Source: Thermoplasmata archaeon (lineage in GTDB: Archaea; Thermoplasmatota; Thermoplasmata; Lutacidiplasmatales; UBA184). From it: 64,000 bases of DNA. The position numbers and the translations under genes were made by a program. Positions 18,976-28,220 of the stretch are shown here, piece by piece. The DNA is taken from assembly GCA_027306505.1 (NCBI GenBank), contig DAHUZP010000026.1:1-64000 (forward strand), written 5' to 3'. The notes below the pieces were generated by a model that worked only from the letters and a program-made list of their open reading frames with translations, made no database searches and was not told the origin of the DNA. Each line of letters begins with the position of its first letter. Positions within the stretch are counted from its first letter, which is position 1.

Positions 18976-20076
18976 TCAGGCCGCCTTGGGTGCGATGGTG
19001 CTCGCGGCGCGGGGAGATGCCCCCTTCGAGGTCGAGGGCTTCGAACTGTCCATGATCTGCCGCTCCACGGCGTAGTTGATGGCGATCTCCGCGAGGTCCC
19101 CCGCGTAGAGCGCGGTCCGCTCCAGGCTCTCCAGGACGTAGGCGAGCGCGACGGCGACCCGGCCGGGGCGTGAGAAGAAGTTGTCGAGGAGCTTCCTACG
19201 GTGCTGGACCAGCCGCTCGGTGTCGTCCAGGACCCGGTTCGCGCCCCTCGTGTCCCCGGAGAAGAGGGTCTCCACCGCGGTGTCGAGGAGAGAGCGGGCG
19301 GTGTCGGCGAGACGGGCGAGCTCGTCGACCTGGGGCTTGGGAGCGGAGGTCCCGGTCATCCAGTCGGTGACCTCGGCGATCCGGACCGCGTGGTCCGCGA
19401 TGCGCTCCAGCACCCTCGAGACCTGCAGGAAGGTCGCGCACTCCGGGAGCGTGAGGCCGAGGGAGGTCAGGTGTCGCTGGTCCCTCAATGCGACGGTCAC
19501 CTGCTTCTGGGTGAACCAGTGCAGTCGGTCCACCTCCCAGTCCCGCTGGCGGACGTCCTGAGCGATGGCCGAGTCGCGTTGAGCGAAGGCCGTGATCGCG
19601 TCGGCCTGCATCGCGCGGACCATGTGATGCATCCGTCGGATCATCGAGGGCAGCGGGAGCGGGTTCACCCCAACCACGTCCTGCAGCGTCACGCCCTCGG
19701 CCGACTCTTCCAGGATCTCGGGGCCGATCATGTGTTGGGCGAAGTCCCGGATGACCTCGCGGGTCTGCGCGCTCATCCGGCTCGGCGTCCGCACCTCGAG
19801 GAGGGTGGCTCCGCCGATGTACTCCGCGACCAAGAGACGGAAAAGGTGGTCACGGTCCATCTCGTTGGAGACGGTGACCTGCCGACGCATGGGCTCGCTC
19901 TTGTCCCCCTCCTGGGTGTAGAGGGTGAGCGATCCGTCCGGACGAGAGGCGAACAGGAGCACGTCACCGGCGGAGAGCCCGCGGGAGGTGACCCACGTCT
20001 TCGGAAGCGAGACGATGTAGGTGCTGCCCCCGGTCCTCTGGATCCTTCTCCCTTCGTAGCCCCCGGGGGTCCTCAT
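18976..20076 (-). CDS. Phosphate uptake regulator: AbrB/SpoVT-like N-terminus plus PhoU domains
   Basis: RRIQRTGGSTYIVSLPKTWVTSRGLSAGDVLLF then PhoU-like helices. Start placed at the second ATG because a TATA element (ctatatag, 20099-20106) sits 26 nt upstream of it. Confidence 0.82.
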   Translation of the reverse strand: MRTPGGYEGRRIQRTGGSTYIVSLPKTWVTSRGLSAGDVLLFASRPDGSLTLYTQEGDKSEPMRRQVTVSNEMDRDHLFRLLVAEYIGGATLLEVRTPSRMSAQTREVIRDFAQHMIGPEILEESAEGVTLQDVVGVNPLPLPSMIRRMHHMVRAMQADAITAFAQRDSAIAQDVRQRDWEVDRLHWFTQKQVTVALRDQRHLTSLGLTLPECATFLQVSRVLERIADHAVRIAEVTDWMTGTSAPKPQVDELARLADTARSLLDTAVETLFSGDTRGANRVLDDTERLVQHRRKLLDNFFSRPGRVAVALAYVLESLERTALYAGDLAEIAINYAVERQIMDSSKPSTSKGASPRAASTIAPKAA

Positions 20077-20320
20077 GGTCTCCATTGAATTGGCCTGTCT
20101 ATATAGGGCTACGGGGGAAACCCTCGACGTACGGTAAAGGCGCTCGAACTTCGACGGCCCTCCTCGACCCTCCCCGGGGGTCCGTCCCTCGCCGCTGCCC
20201 GTTCACCGCCGCACGGGTCGGAGAGATGGTGCGGTCCCTCTCCGCCCGTCCTCTCTCGGCACTCGCCTGCCCCGGACGGGGCATGGATGCGTGCAGCTCG
20301 CCGGGTTCCGATACACACAT

Positions 20321-20345
20321 TTTATATGGCTACCGAATATTTCGG
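20321..20345 (+). promoter_or_regulatory. TATA box (tttatat) and inverted repeat CCGAAtatTTCGG upstream of marR-like gene
   Basis: TATA at 20321-20327; palindrome 20333-20345 between TATA and ATG 20358. Confidence 0.6.
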
Positions 20346-20357
20346 GCTCCGAATCAA

Positions 20358-20864
20358 ATGGCGGATGCCGTTCAGACTGCCCTGACGAGCCCCTCACGCG
20401 GTGAGGCGCGGCTCTCGCACGCCGTCTCCCAGCTCACCCGGCGATGGTTGCGCCTCGCGAAGGGGGAGGCGCGCACGCTGGACCTCAGCCTCCCTCAGAT
20501 CTTCCTCCTGGGGGGGCTCCGGGAGAAGGGTCACATCCCCGTCACTCGATGGGCGGAGCAGATGGGGGCGTCCCCTTCCGCGACGACCGGGCTGCTGGAC
20601 ACGCTCGAGGCGCGCGGGTACGTCCTCCGGGTCCATGATGAGGCGGACCGCCGGCAGGTCCTGGTCTCGCTGACCCCCAAGGGGCGCCGACTGGCAGAGA
20701 AGGTCCGCTCGACCTTCCAGTCCCACTGGACCCAGTTCTGCGCCGGCATCCCGCCGCAGGAGCTCGAGACGGCGGCCGGGACCCTGGAGCTCATCCTCCA
20801 ACGGATGGACGCTGCGGCTCCCGACTGCGACGCGCGCGTGGAGATGGTCGCGCGAGCGAGGTAG
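20358..20864 (+). CDS. MarR-family transcriptional regulator
   Basis: Winged helix: HIPVTRWAEQMGASPSATTGLLDTLEARGYVLRVHDEADRRQVLVSLTPKGRRLAEKV. Confidence 0.88.
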   Translation: MADAVQTALTSPSRGEARLSHAVSQLTRRWLRLAKGEARTLDLSLPQIFLLGGLREKGHIPVTRWAEQMGASPSATTGLLDTLEARGYVLRVHDEADRRQVLVSLTPKGRRLAEKVRSTFQSHWTQFCAGIPPQELETAAGTLELILQRMDAAAPDCDARVEMVARAR

Positions 20865-20868
20865 GACC

Positions 20869-21816
20869 ATGACCCAACCCAGCATAGAGACGCGCGCGCT
20901 CACGAAGACCTTCGGCACTTTCACCGCGCTCGACCACCTCGACCTCAAGCTCGAGGGGGCGAAGTGCGTGGGCTTCCTCGGTCCGAACGGGGCTGGGAAG
21001 ACGACCACTCTCAAGATGCTCACCGACATGATCTTCCCGACCTCGGGGGAGTGCTTCATCAACAACATCCCGGTGGGACGGCAGCGCAAGCTGGCGCTGG
21101 CCGATGCCGGGGTGCTGATCGAGAGCCCGGAGATCTACCCTTCCTTGACCCCCCGACAGGCGCTCGAGATGGTCGCCGACCTGAGGGGGATGCCCTCCGG
21201 AGAGGTCCGGGGCCGGATCGATGAGGTCCTCTCCGAGGTCAAGATGGAGGACTGGGTCGACAAGCGGGTCGGCATGTTCTCCAAGGGGATGAAACAGCGG
21301 ATCAACATCGCCGCCGCCCTCGTCCACGACCCGGACGTCGTCATCCTGGACGAGCCTGCGACCGGTCTCGACCCCCGAGGGATGGCCGAGGTCCGCGAGA
21401 TCGTGCGGAGTCTCAAGAAGCGGAACCGGCTGATCTTCATGAGCAGCCACATCCTGCAAGAGGTCGTCGATGTGTGCGACGAGGTCGCTCTCATCGACAA
21501 GGGCAAGCTGCTCTTCTACGATACCCTCGCCAACGTCACCTCCCGTTTCGCGGAGGGCACCCCCACCATCGACGTGGGCCTCGCCCGCCCCCTCTCGAGC
21601 GACGCGATGCTTCAGAACGTCTCCGGGCTGGAAGGGGTGACCTCCTGCGTCCTGCTCGAACCGAAGCGTCTTCGGCTCAAGTTCAAGGGGGGTCCGGAGG
21701 CCCAGGAGCGGCTGCTCGCGGGCCTGGTGGGCCTTCACATCGGGGTGAACAGCCTCTCGGAGCCCGTGAGCGCTCTCGAGGAGATCTACCTCAAGCAGAT
21801 CGCGAGGGGGGACTGA
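20869..21816 (+). CDS. ABC transporter ATP-binding protein
   Basis: FLGPNGAGKTTTLKMLTDMI, FSKGMKQRINIAAALVHDPDVVILDEPATGLDPRG. Confidence 0.93.
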   Translation: MTQPSIETRALTKTFGTFTALDHLDLKLEGAKCVGFLGPNGAGKTTTLKMLTDMIFPTSGECFINNIPVGRQRKLALADAGVLIESPEIYPSLTPRQALEMVADLRGMPSGEVRGRIDEVLSEVKMEDWVDKRVGMFSKGMKQRINIAAALVHDPDVVILDEPATGLDPRGMAEVREIVRSLKKRNRLIFMSSHILQEVVDVCDEVALIDKGKLLFYDTLANVTSRFAEGTPTIDVGLARPLSSDAMLQNVSGLEGVTSCVLLEPKRLRLKFKGGPEAQERLLAGLVGLHIGVNSLSEPVSALEEIYLKQIARGD

Positions 21817-21821
21817 AGAAG

Positions 21822-22745
21822 ATGGCCGCACCGACCAAGACGGCGATGGGGACCCGCAGCAAGCGGGCGGCGAAGCCCCGGCTCCAAGTACCCCCTTCCG
21901 TCCAGCAGATCTTCAAGCTGACCCGGTTCCAGTTCCGGGAGTACCTCTCCTCCCGGCGGTTCGCGGTGCTTCTCGGGATCGTTCTCGCGATCGGCCTGCT
22001 GCTCACGGTCATCGTCGCCCACTTCCAAGCGTCCTTGCACCAATGCTCCAGCCTCACGCCCGGGTTCCTCTGCTCGAACCTCGCGTTCTACGGCTCGCTG
22101 TGGGGAGGAGCCGCCTCGTTCGTCGTCGTTCTCGCCGCCGTGTTCTTCGGCGGGGACGCGATCGCCGGGGAGTTCCAGAACAAGACCGGCTACTTCCTGA
22201 TGGGCCTCCCGATCCGCCGGGCGACGGTCTACATCGGGAAGTACATCGCGGCGCTCATCGCCTCGTTCTTGGTGCTCGTCCTCTTTCTCCTGATCGTCAT
22301 CGCGAACGGCGCCTACTACTTCGGAGGGAGCGCGCTGCCGTGGCAGCTGCTGCCATCCTTCATCCTCGCCTTCGTCTACCTCATGGCGGTCCTGGGCTCG
22401 ACCTTCATGTTCAGTTCGCTGTTCAAGACCTCCGCCTACGGGTTCGTCCTCACGGCGATCCTCTTCCTCTTTGGGTTCTCCCTCCTCCAGGAACTCGTCA
22501 CTTCCTTGGTCAAGATCGAGCCATGGATGGTCATCTCCTACGCCAGCGGGGCCATCGGGGACGTCTTCTCCACCTCGATCAACTGGGGGCTCTCCGGGAC
22601 CATCACCCATACCCAGTTGGGTCGCGGCGCGACCCTGGTCAGCTACACCTGCGGAGTGGCCGAGGGCGTGGCGATCATCATCGCCTACTTCCTCCTCACG
22701 GCCGTGGCCGGCCTTCTGCTCTTCGAGCGCGAAGAGTTCTCCTAG
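21822..22745 (+). CDS. ABC transporter permease
   Basis: MAAPTKTAMGTRSKRAAKPRLQVPPSVQQIFKLTRFQFREYLSSRRFAVLLG..., multi-TM. Confidence 0.85.
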   Translation: MAAPTKTAMGTRSKRAAKPRLQVPPSVQQIFKLTRFQFREYLSSRRFAVLLGIVLAIGLLLTVIVAHFQASLHQCSSLTPGFLCSNLAFYGSLWGGAASFVVVLAAVFFGGDAIAGEFQNKTGYFLMGLPIRRATVYIGKYIAALIASFLVLVLFLLIVIANGAYYFGGSALPWQLLPSFILAFVYLMAVLGSTFMFSSLFKTSAYGFVLTAILFLFGFSLLQELVTSLVKIEPWMVISYASGAIGDVFSTSINWGLSGTITHTQLGRGATLVSYTCGVAEGVAIIIAYFLLTAVAGLLLFEREEFS

Positions 22746-22751
22746 GTCCCG

Positions 22752-24419
22752 ATGGAGGAGCCAAGCACCATGCCGCCCACCACCTCGACCCAGCCCACGA
22801 GCGATGAGCCGGTCGGCAAGACCGGGACGCACCACCTCTCCCTCCACCGGGGTGCGCACCAAGGGCACGACCCGCACGCGAAGACGATGGAGACCTTCGA
22901 TCGGCCCTACGCCTTCCGGATCATGGCCCTTCTGGCGGCGCTGGTGATGATCACCATGTACATCGAGGGGATGCTCACTCCCTCGCTGCTCTCCATCGCG
23001 AGCAATTTCAACGTGGACATCTCGCAGGTGAGCCTCGTGCTCTCGGTCTACCTCGTGACAGGGGTCGCGCTGAGCCCCATCGCCGGGAAACTAGGTGACG
23101 TCTACGGCAAGAAGAAGGTCCTCACCATCGTCATGGTGATCTACGCCGCCGCGGTCTCGGTCACCGGTTTCTCCCCGACCTTCGGGTTCATGGTCGTCTC
23201 CCGTGCGGTCCAGGGGGTCGGTCTCACGATCATGCCGCTCGCCATGAGCCTCGTCCGGGAGGAGTTCCCCAGGGAGCTCGTGCCCAAGGCCCAGGGGCTC
23301 CTCAGCGGCCTCTTCGGAGGCGGCTTCGCGGTCAGCCTTCCCCTGGGGGCCTGGGTCTCCAACGCCTACGGGTGGCGCTGGACCTACCATTCGGCGGTCC
23401 CTGTGGTCATCGCGCTCACGATCATCGCGATCCTCTTTGTCCGGGAGTCCCCCTACCGTCGGCCGAACGCGTTCATCGACTACGGCGGGGCCGCCGTACT
23501 CGCGGGCTCCCTGGCGATGCTGGTGCTCGCGCTCGCTCAGGGCCCGGTGTGGGGCTGGAGCGACCTGCGCGTGGTGGTCCTGCTCGCGGGAGGGCTGCTC
23601 CTCCTGGTCCCCGTCGCGATCATCGAGCTCTACCACCACCGCAAGGGTCGGGACGTGATCCTCAACCTCCGGCTGCTCAGCGAGAGGAACGTCATGGTGA
23701 CGAACCTGGTGGTCCTCATCGCGGGGTTCGGGATGTTCCTCTCCTTCCAGGCGATCACCTACCGCCTGGAGGACCCGTCCTGGGGCGGAGGGTTCGGCCA
23801 ATCGATCTTCCAGACGGGCCTCTCCTTCATCGCCTTCGCGGTCCCCATGCTCATCTTCGCCCCCCTCGCGAGCCTCGCGGTCACGCGCGTCGGCACGAAG
23901 CCGCTGACCGTCCTGGGCGGTCTCATCGGGGCCGACGGGTTCTACATGGCGACGGGCGCCAACTCCCTCTTCTGGATGCTCGTGACGATGGCGATCATCG
24001 GGGCGGGGATCGCGGTCCTCAACGCCTCGGTGATCAACCTGCTGGTGCTGACCGTGGCGCCACGTGACATGGGGCTCGGCACGTCGCTCAACTCCGTGTT
24101 CCGCTTCATGGGGAGCAGCGTCGGTGCTCCGCTCGCCGCGTCGCTCATGTCCACCTACATGGCGACCTACTACTACCGTGGAGCGATACCCGTCCAGCTA
24201 CCGGACTCCACCGCCTTCGACTACTCCTACTACATCGCCGCCGGGGCCTTCTTGCTCTCGGTCGTCATCGCGCTCTTCGCGAGGGAGATCCTCGGAGCGA
24301 GCGCGGTCGGCGCGGGCGACCCTACCGCCAAGGCCGCTCGAGGCCCCTCGTCCCTCCCCTTCTCGAAGACCGGGAACGTTCCCCGTCCCACGGCCCGGCA
24401 GCTGCAGCCTCCGGGCTAG
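22752..24419 (+). CDS. MFS transporter, DHA2 (EmrB/QacA-like) drug efflux type
   Basis: About 14 TM segments; GVALSPIAGKLGDVYGKKKVL (motif A), VSRAVQGVGLTIMPLAMSLVRE. Confidence 0.88.
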   Translation: MEEPSTMPPTTSTQPTSDEPVGKTGTHHLSLHRGAHQGHDPHAKTMETFDRPYAFRIMALLAALVMITMYIEGMLTPSLLSIASNFNVDISQVSLVLSVYLVTGVALSPIAGKLGDVYGKKKVLTIVMVIYAAAVSVTGFSPTFGFMVVSRAVQGVGLTIMPLAMSLVREEFPRELVPKAQGLLSGLFGGGFAVSLPLGAWVSNAYGWRWTYHSAVPVVIALTIIAILFVRESPYRRPNAFIDYGGAAVLAGSLAMLVLALAQGPVWGWSDLRVVVLLAGGLLLLVPVAIIELYHHRKGRDVILNLRLLSERNVMVTNLVVLIAGFGMFLSFQAITYRLEDPSWGGGFGQSIFQTGLSFIAFAVPMLIFAPLASLAVTRVGTKPLTVLGGLIGADGFYMATGANSLFWMLVTMAIIGAGIAVLNASVINLLVLTVAPRDMGLGTSLNSVFRFMGSSVGAPLAASLMSTYMATYYYRGAIPVQLPDSTAFDYSYYIAAGAFLLSVVIALFAREILGASAVGAGDPTAKAARGPSSLPFSKTGNVPRPTARQLQPPG

Positions 24420-24467
24420 GACCGAGGGCCCTCCCACCGCCGCGGCCCACCGGGGCTCCTTGCCCGG

Positions 24468-27400
24468 TCAAAGGGTAGGCTCGTCGTCCTCCGGCTTCGG
24501 CCTCGAGGGGGCCGGTCGCCGGGGCGGCAGGGTGGCACGGGATGGAGTGGCGGGCTCCGGTCCCTTCGACCTCGTGCCGCGCTCTTCTTCTTCGTCCTCG
24601 TCGTCGTCCTGCCCCTCTCCTGGCCGGGAGGGCGATGGCCGGGGCCTGCGGAGCAGCGAGGTTCGGGTCGCAGGAGAGGGGCGCTCTGGGGCCCCGTCGC
24701 TCTCCTCCCCGCCCTTAGGGTCGCGGTGCCGGAGGACCACCGGCATCCTCTCGAGCGCGCTCTCATGGTCGGGCCCCTCGACCACGTCGGAGCTCTCCCC
24801 GACCGTGTCCAAACGAACGGGTCGGTCGGCGGACCGGGTCCCGGTCCGACCCTCCTCCAGGTCCTCCTCGCCCGATCGGGAGCTCCCCCGTTCGGCACGC
24901 GGCCCTGAGGCGTGCCCGGCAGACGGGCCCTTCCCCGGTTCGGAGGAGCGCTTCGGCCGCACCTCGTCCTCCTCCTCCTCTTCTTCCTGGTCCACTTCGT
25001 CGGCCCCTCCCTTGGTTCGGGTACCTTCCGGGAGCGCGTGGCGGTGGGTATGGGAGGCCCGATGGCGGTGGATCTTCGTCACGAGCAGCGTGTCGGGGTC
25101 CTTGGGGCGGGCCCGAGGCTCCAGGTCGCTGCCCTCCGGGTCCCAGGGCAGGACCTCGTTCGAGTACGGCGGGATGCTCCTCCGCTCGCGAAGGAGCTTG
25201 GTTCCGACCAGCAGGAGGCCGATCAGCGTGAGGACCCAGAGAAGCCAGGACCAGAAGGGCGCACCCGCCAACGGGGTCGCGTACCACACGGTGGCCGTCG
25301 CGGCCGGGAGGACCTGGACCGTCGCCGTCGCCGAGGGCACGGCGAAACCGTTGGAAGCGACCACGGTCGCGTTGACCTCGTAGCTGGTCGCCGAGGGGAC
25401 GGAGAGGTCGACCGAACCGACCTGGGAGGTGAACGTCCTCGGACAGGACCAGGGGCCCATCGGTAGGGCGCCGGAGCTCGAGGCGAAGCAGATCCGTACC
25501 TCCTGGAAGTCCGGCAGCGACTGCGCCACGGTGAGGTCGTTCCACGCGACGTGGATCGTGAGCGCCCCGCCGGTCGCTTGGAGGAGCGGGGGACTGTAGA
25601 GGGGCGTGAAATCGATCGACGGGGAGCTCACCCTGCTCCCGTCAGTGGTCGCGACGGTGAGCACGTAGCTCGTGGTCGCGAGCGCGGGGACCGGCGGAGC
25701 GGTGAGGTTGTAGGGGCCGGAGAACGAGGGAGCGTAGGTGTGCAGGCTCGAGAGGTTGAGCGAAGTGGTGGAGGTGGCACCCGGCAGCGTCTCGTTCACC
25801 CACCAGTTCCCGAAGTGGTCGATCGGGGCCCCGAGCGTCCAGGCGAGGAGCACCTGCCCGGGGAGGCCGGAGGGCGAGGCACCGAGGGTCGGGGCGACGA
25901 GGGGCGTCGTGATGGAGGCGACGCCCGTGAAGTTCCCATAGGCGGTGACCTCGGTCACGGCGACCTCCACCAGGCTGTTCATGGAGGTGCCGGTGACCTG
26001 GTAGGAGGTCACGTTCGCGGCGAGCCCCAGGGGGGTCTCGCCCTGGAAGGTCCCACCATCGATGCTCAGCGCGACGGTCCAGGCGATGAACCCGGGCCCG
26101 GGGGAGGCGGTCCAGTAGGCCTCCACGGTCCCGGGGGAGGGCGCGAGGAGGCTCACCGCGGGAGGCGGGAAGGCCGCCGGAAGGACGGTCACCTCCCGGG
26201 GCGTGGAACGGAAGACGTCGCCGGCGCTATCGTTGACCCAGAGGGTGAGGTTGTCCTTGCCTGACCTGGAAAGGACGAGGCTCAAGGAGGGGGAGCTCAG
26301 CTGGTACCACCCGGGCTCCATGCCCTGGACCTCGAGGGCCATAGAGACGATCGTCCCGCTGCCCCCGGAAACGGTCGCGTTCGCGCCGACGAGCAGAGGG
26401 GCGGTGCCCGAGAGCGGGCCGACGCGGAAGTTCGCGGAGAGCAACGGCAGCACGCTCACGGTGACAGGGGCGGAGACCGCGACGGACCCTTCCGAGTCGG
26501 TCACGGTCGCGACGGCCCAGGCCGGGCCCTGGGCGGGGAAGGCGTGCACGACGCTCGTACCGGAGCCGGTGGTCCCGTCGGAGAAGGTCCAGGAGACGGA
26601 GTAGGTCACTCCTGGGGCCCCGCCCGAGGGGCTCGTGGTGAAGTCGAAGGGCCCGCCCACCTGCGCCTCGGTACGGTTGGAGATCGCGATCGCGCCGAGC
26701 GGAGGGGACCCCAAGGCCGTCAGGTTGCCGCTCTGGTCCATGGTGTAGAGGACGCCGTCCGCGATCGCGAGGGAGGAGTTCACGGCCTTGGGGAGGGGCT
26801 CGAACCAGAGGAGCTGGCCGCTGCTCGCGTTGAGGTCGGCGATGCCGGCCCCGCTACCGGTGATGTTCGCTCCTAGGAACACCTGGTCACCCACGACCGT
26901 CGGAGGACCCGTCGCGTAGAACGTCGTCTTCCAGAGCAGGGCCCCTAAGCTGAGGTTCCAGGCGTAGAGCGGCCCGACCCCATCCGTCGCGAAGACCCGC
27001 CCGTTCGAAGCGGCCGGCGGAAGCAACGTTTGAGCGCCGGAGGATTGGGCCCAGAGGGTGGGGTTCCCTGGGACCCCCGAGGTGAGCACGCCGTCCGAGG
27101 CGGCGACGCTGAAGCGCCCGTCCGCCCAGAGCGTCGCGCCCCGGCTCGAGACGGTGTCGGGGGTGAGCCCCGCGAGCCCGCCGAACGGGGTGAGGGTATC
27201 GACGCCGCCCACCGCCTGGGCATAGAGCTCTCCCGCTCCCTCAGCGGGAGCGTGCGTGGGATCGGCGGAGTAGTTCTGGGTCTGGAGCTCCAGGGCACCG
27301 TTGGTCGCGTTGAGGATCGAGAGGTACTGCTGGGTGAGCACGTAGAGGTTCCCGCCGTAGGGCAGGGGAGCGGCGCCCAGGTCAGGGGAGCCCAAGGGGA

Positions 27401-28109
27401 GGTTCCAGAGCGCCTGGCCCGTCGCGAGGTCCCAGGCGTAGACGCGACCGGAGAGGCCTGCCGCGTACACCTCGCCAGAGATCACACCTCCGACGTCCCC
27501 TCCGATCACGGACGGCCCCGCGACGAGGGGTTCGCGCACGCTCGCGTTCCAGAGCGGGAGGAGCGTGTCCTCTCCGAAGGCCAGGATCGAGCCGTTCCGA
27601 AGGGCGACCACGACCGGGCCGCCCGGGGCCACCGCGATCCCCGTCAGGTTCGCGGCCGAGGGGCCCAGGACCTTCGAGGCCATCGTCGCGGGGGGCCCGG
27701 AGGGCAGCGGGAACTCGGGGGCGAGCCCGGTCGAGCTACCATTCTGGCTCGCCGGTCCTCGAGGCGTGTCCCACCCGGCGAGGGGGAGGGGGCTGGGGGG
27801 GGTGAGGGCCGGTGAGGACGAGGTCGCGGGGGTGTTCGTCCGGACCTGGATGGGTGGTCCCATCGGGGAGGCAAGGGTCACCGAGGGGAGCGACAGGGCG
27901 GAGGCGCGGTGGGGAGGGAGCGCCACGGCCGCCGTGCCGGAGGCCGAGGGTGCGAGGGCGCCGGGAAGCAAGAGCAGGACCGGCAGGAGGAGGAGCAGAG
28001 CGGCAAGGGCCCTGGGGGTAGGCCGGGTCGATGCGGACCGCGATAGGGCAGGGTGCTCTCCCCGAGCGTCGAACGGCCCGCTGGCCCCCTCCGGAGTCGT
28101 CCAGTCCAC
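24468..28109 (-). CDS. Secreted PQQ-like beta-propeller plus PKD/Fn3-like domains, TM, and long charged cytoplasmic tail
   Basis: Signal-like ALAALLLLLPVLLLLPGALA; propeller repeats VYAWDLATGQALWNLPLGSP, LYAWNLSLGALLWKTTF, IADLNASSGQLLWFEPL; TM PFWSWLLWVLTLIGLLLVGTKLLRERR; about 200-aa E/R/S/P-rich tail. GTG start at 28109 is tentative. Confidence 0.75.
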   Translation of the reverse strand: MDWTTPEGASGPFDARGEHPALSRSASTRPTPRALAALLLLLPVLLLLPGALAPSASGTAAVALPPHRASALSLPSVTLASPMGPPIQVRTNTPATSSSPALTPPSPLPLAGWDTPRGPASQNGSSTGLAPEFPLPSGPPATMASKVLGPSAANLTGIAVAPGGPVVVALRNGSILAFGEDTLLPLWNASVREPLVAGPSVIGGDVGGVISGEVYAAGLSGRVYAWDLATGQALWNLPLGSPDLGAAPLPYGGNLYVLTQQYLSILNATNGALELQTQNYSADPTHAPAEGAGELYAQAVGGVDTLTPFGGLAGLTPDTVSSRGATLWADGRFSVAASDGVLTSGVPGNPTLWAQSSGAQTLLPPAASNGRVFATDGVGPLYAWNLSLGALLWKTTFYATGPPTVVGDQVFLGANITGSGAGIADLNASSGQLLWFEPLPKAVNSSLAIADGVLYTMDQSGNLTALGSPPLGAIAISNRTEAQVGGPFDFTTSPSGGAPGVTYSVSWTFSDGTTGSGTSVVHAFPAQGPAWAVATVTDSEGSVAVSAPVTVSVLPLLSANFRVGPLSGTAPLLVGANATVSGGSGTIVSMALEVQGMEPGWYQLSSPSLSLVLSRSGKDNLTLWVNDSAGDVFRSTPREVTVLPAAFPPPAVSLLAPSPGTVEAYWTASPGPGFIAWTVALSIDGGTFQGETPLGLAANVTSYQVTGTSMNSLVEVAVTEVTAYGNFTGVASITTPLVAPTLGASPSGLPGQVLLAWTLGAPIDHFGNWWVNETLPGATSTTSLNLSSLHTYAPSFSGPYNLTAPPVPALATTSYVLTVATTDGSRVSSPSIDFTPLYSPPLLQATGGALTIHVAWNDLTVAQSLPDFQEVRICFASSSGALPMGPWSCPRTFTSQVGSVDLSVPSATSYEVNATVVASNGFAVPSATATVQVLPAATATVWYATPLAGAPFWSWLLWVLTLIGLLLVGTKLLRERRSIPPYSNEVLPWDPEGSDLEPRARPKDPDTLLVTKIHRHRASHTHRHALPEGTRTKGGADEVDQEEEEEEDEVRPKRSSEPGKGPSAGHASGPRAERGSSRSGEEDLEEGRTGTRSADRPVRLDTVGESSDVVEGPDHESALERMPVVLRHRDPKGGEESDGAPERPSPATRTSLLRRPRPSPSRPGEGQDDDEDEEEERGTRSKGPEPATPSRATLPPRRPAPSRPKPEDDEPTL

Positions 28110-28220
28110 GCAAGCTCGAGGAAAGCACCCCTTCAAAGCGCTTGGCTTGGAGTCGAACGGTTCCCTCTCGGCACGACGAAGCCCTTTTCCTCCCTCCCGG
28201 GACGGGGGTCCAGGCCAAGC

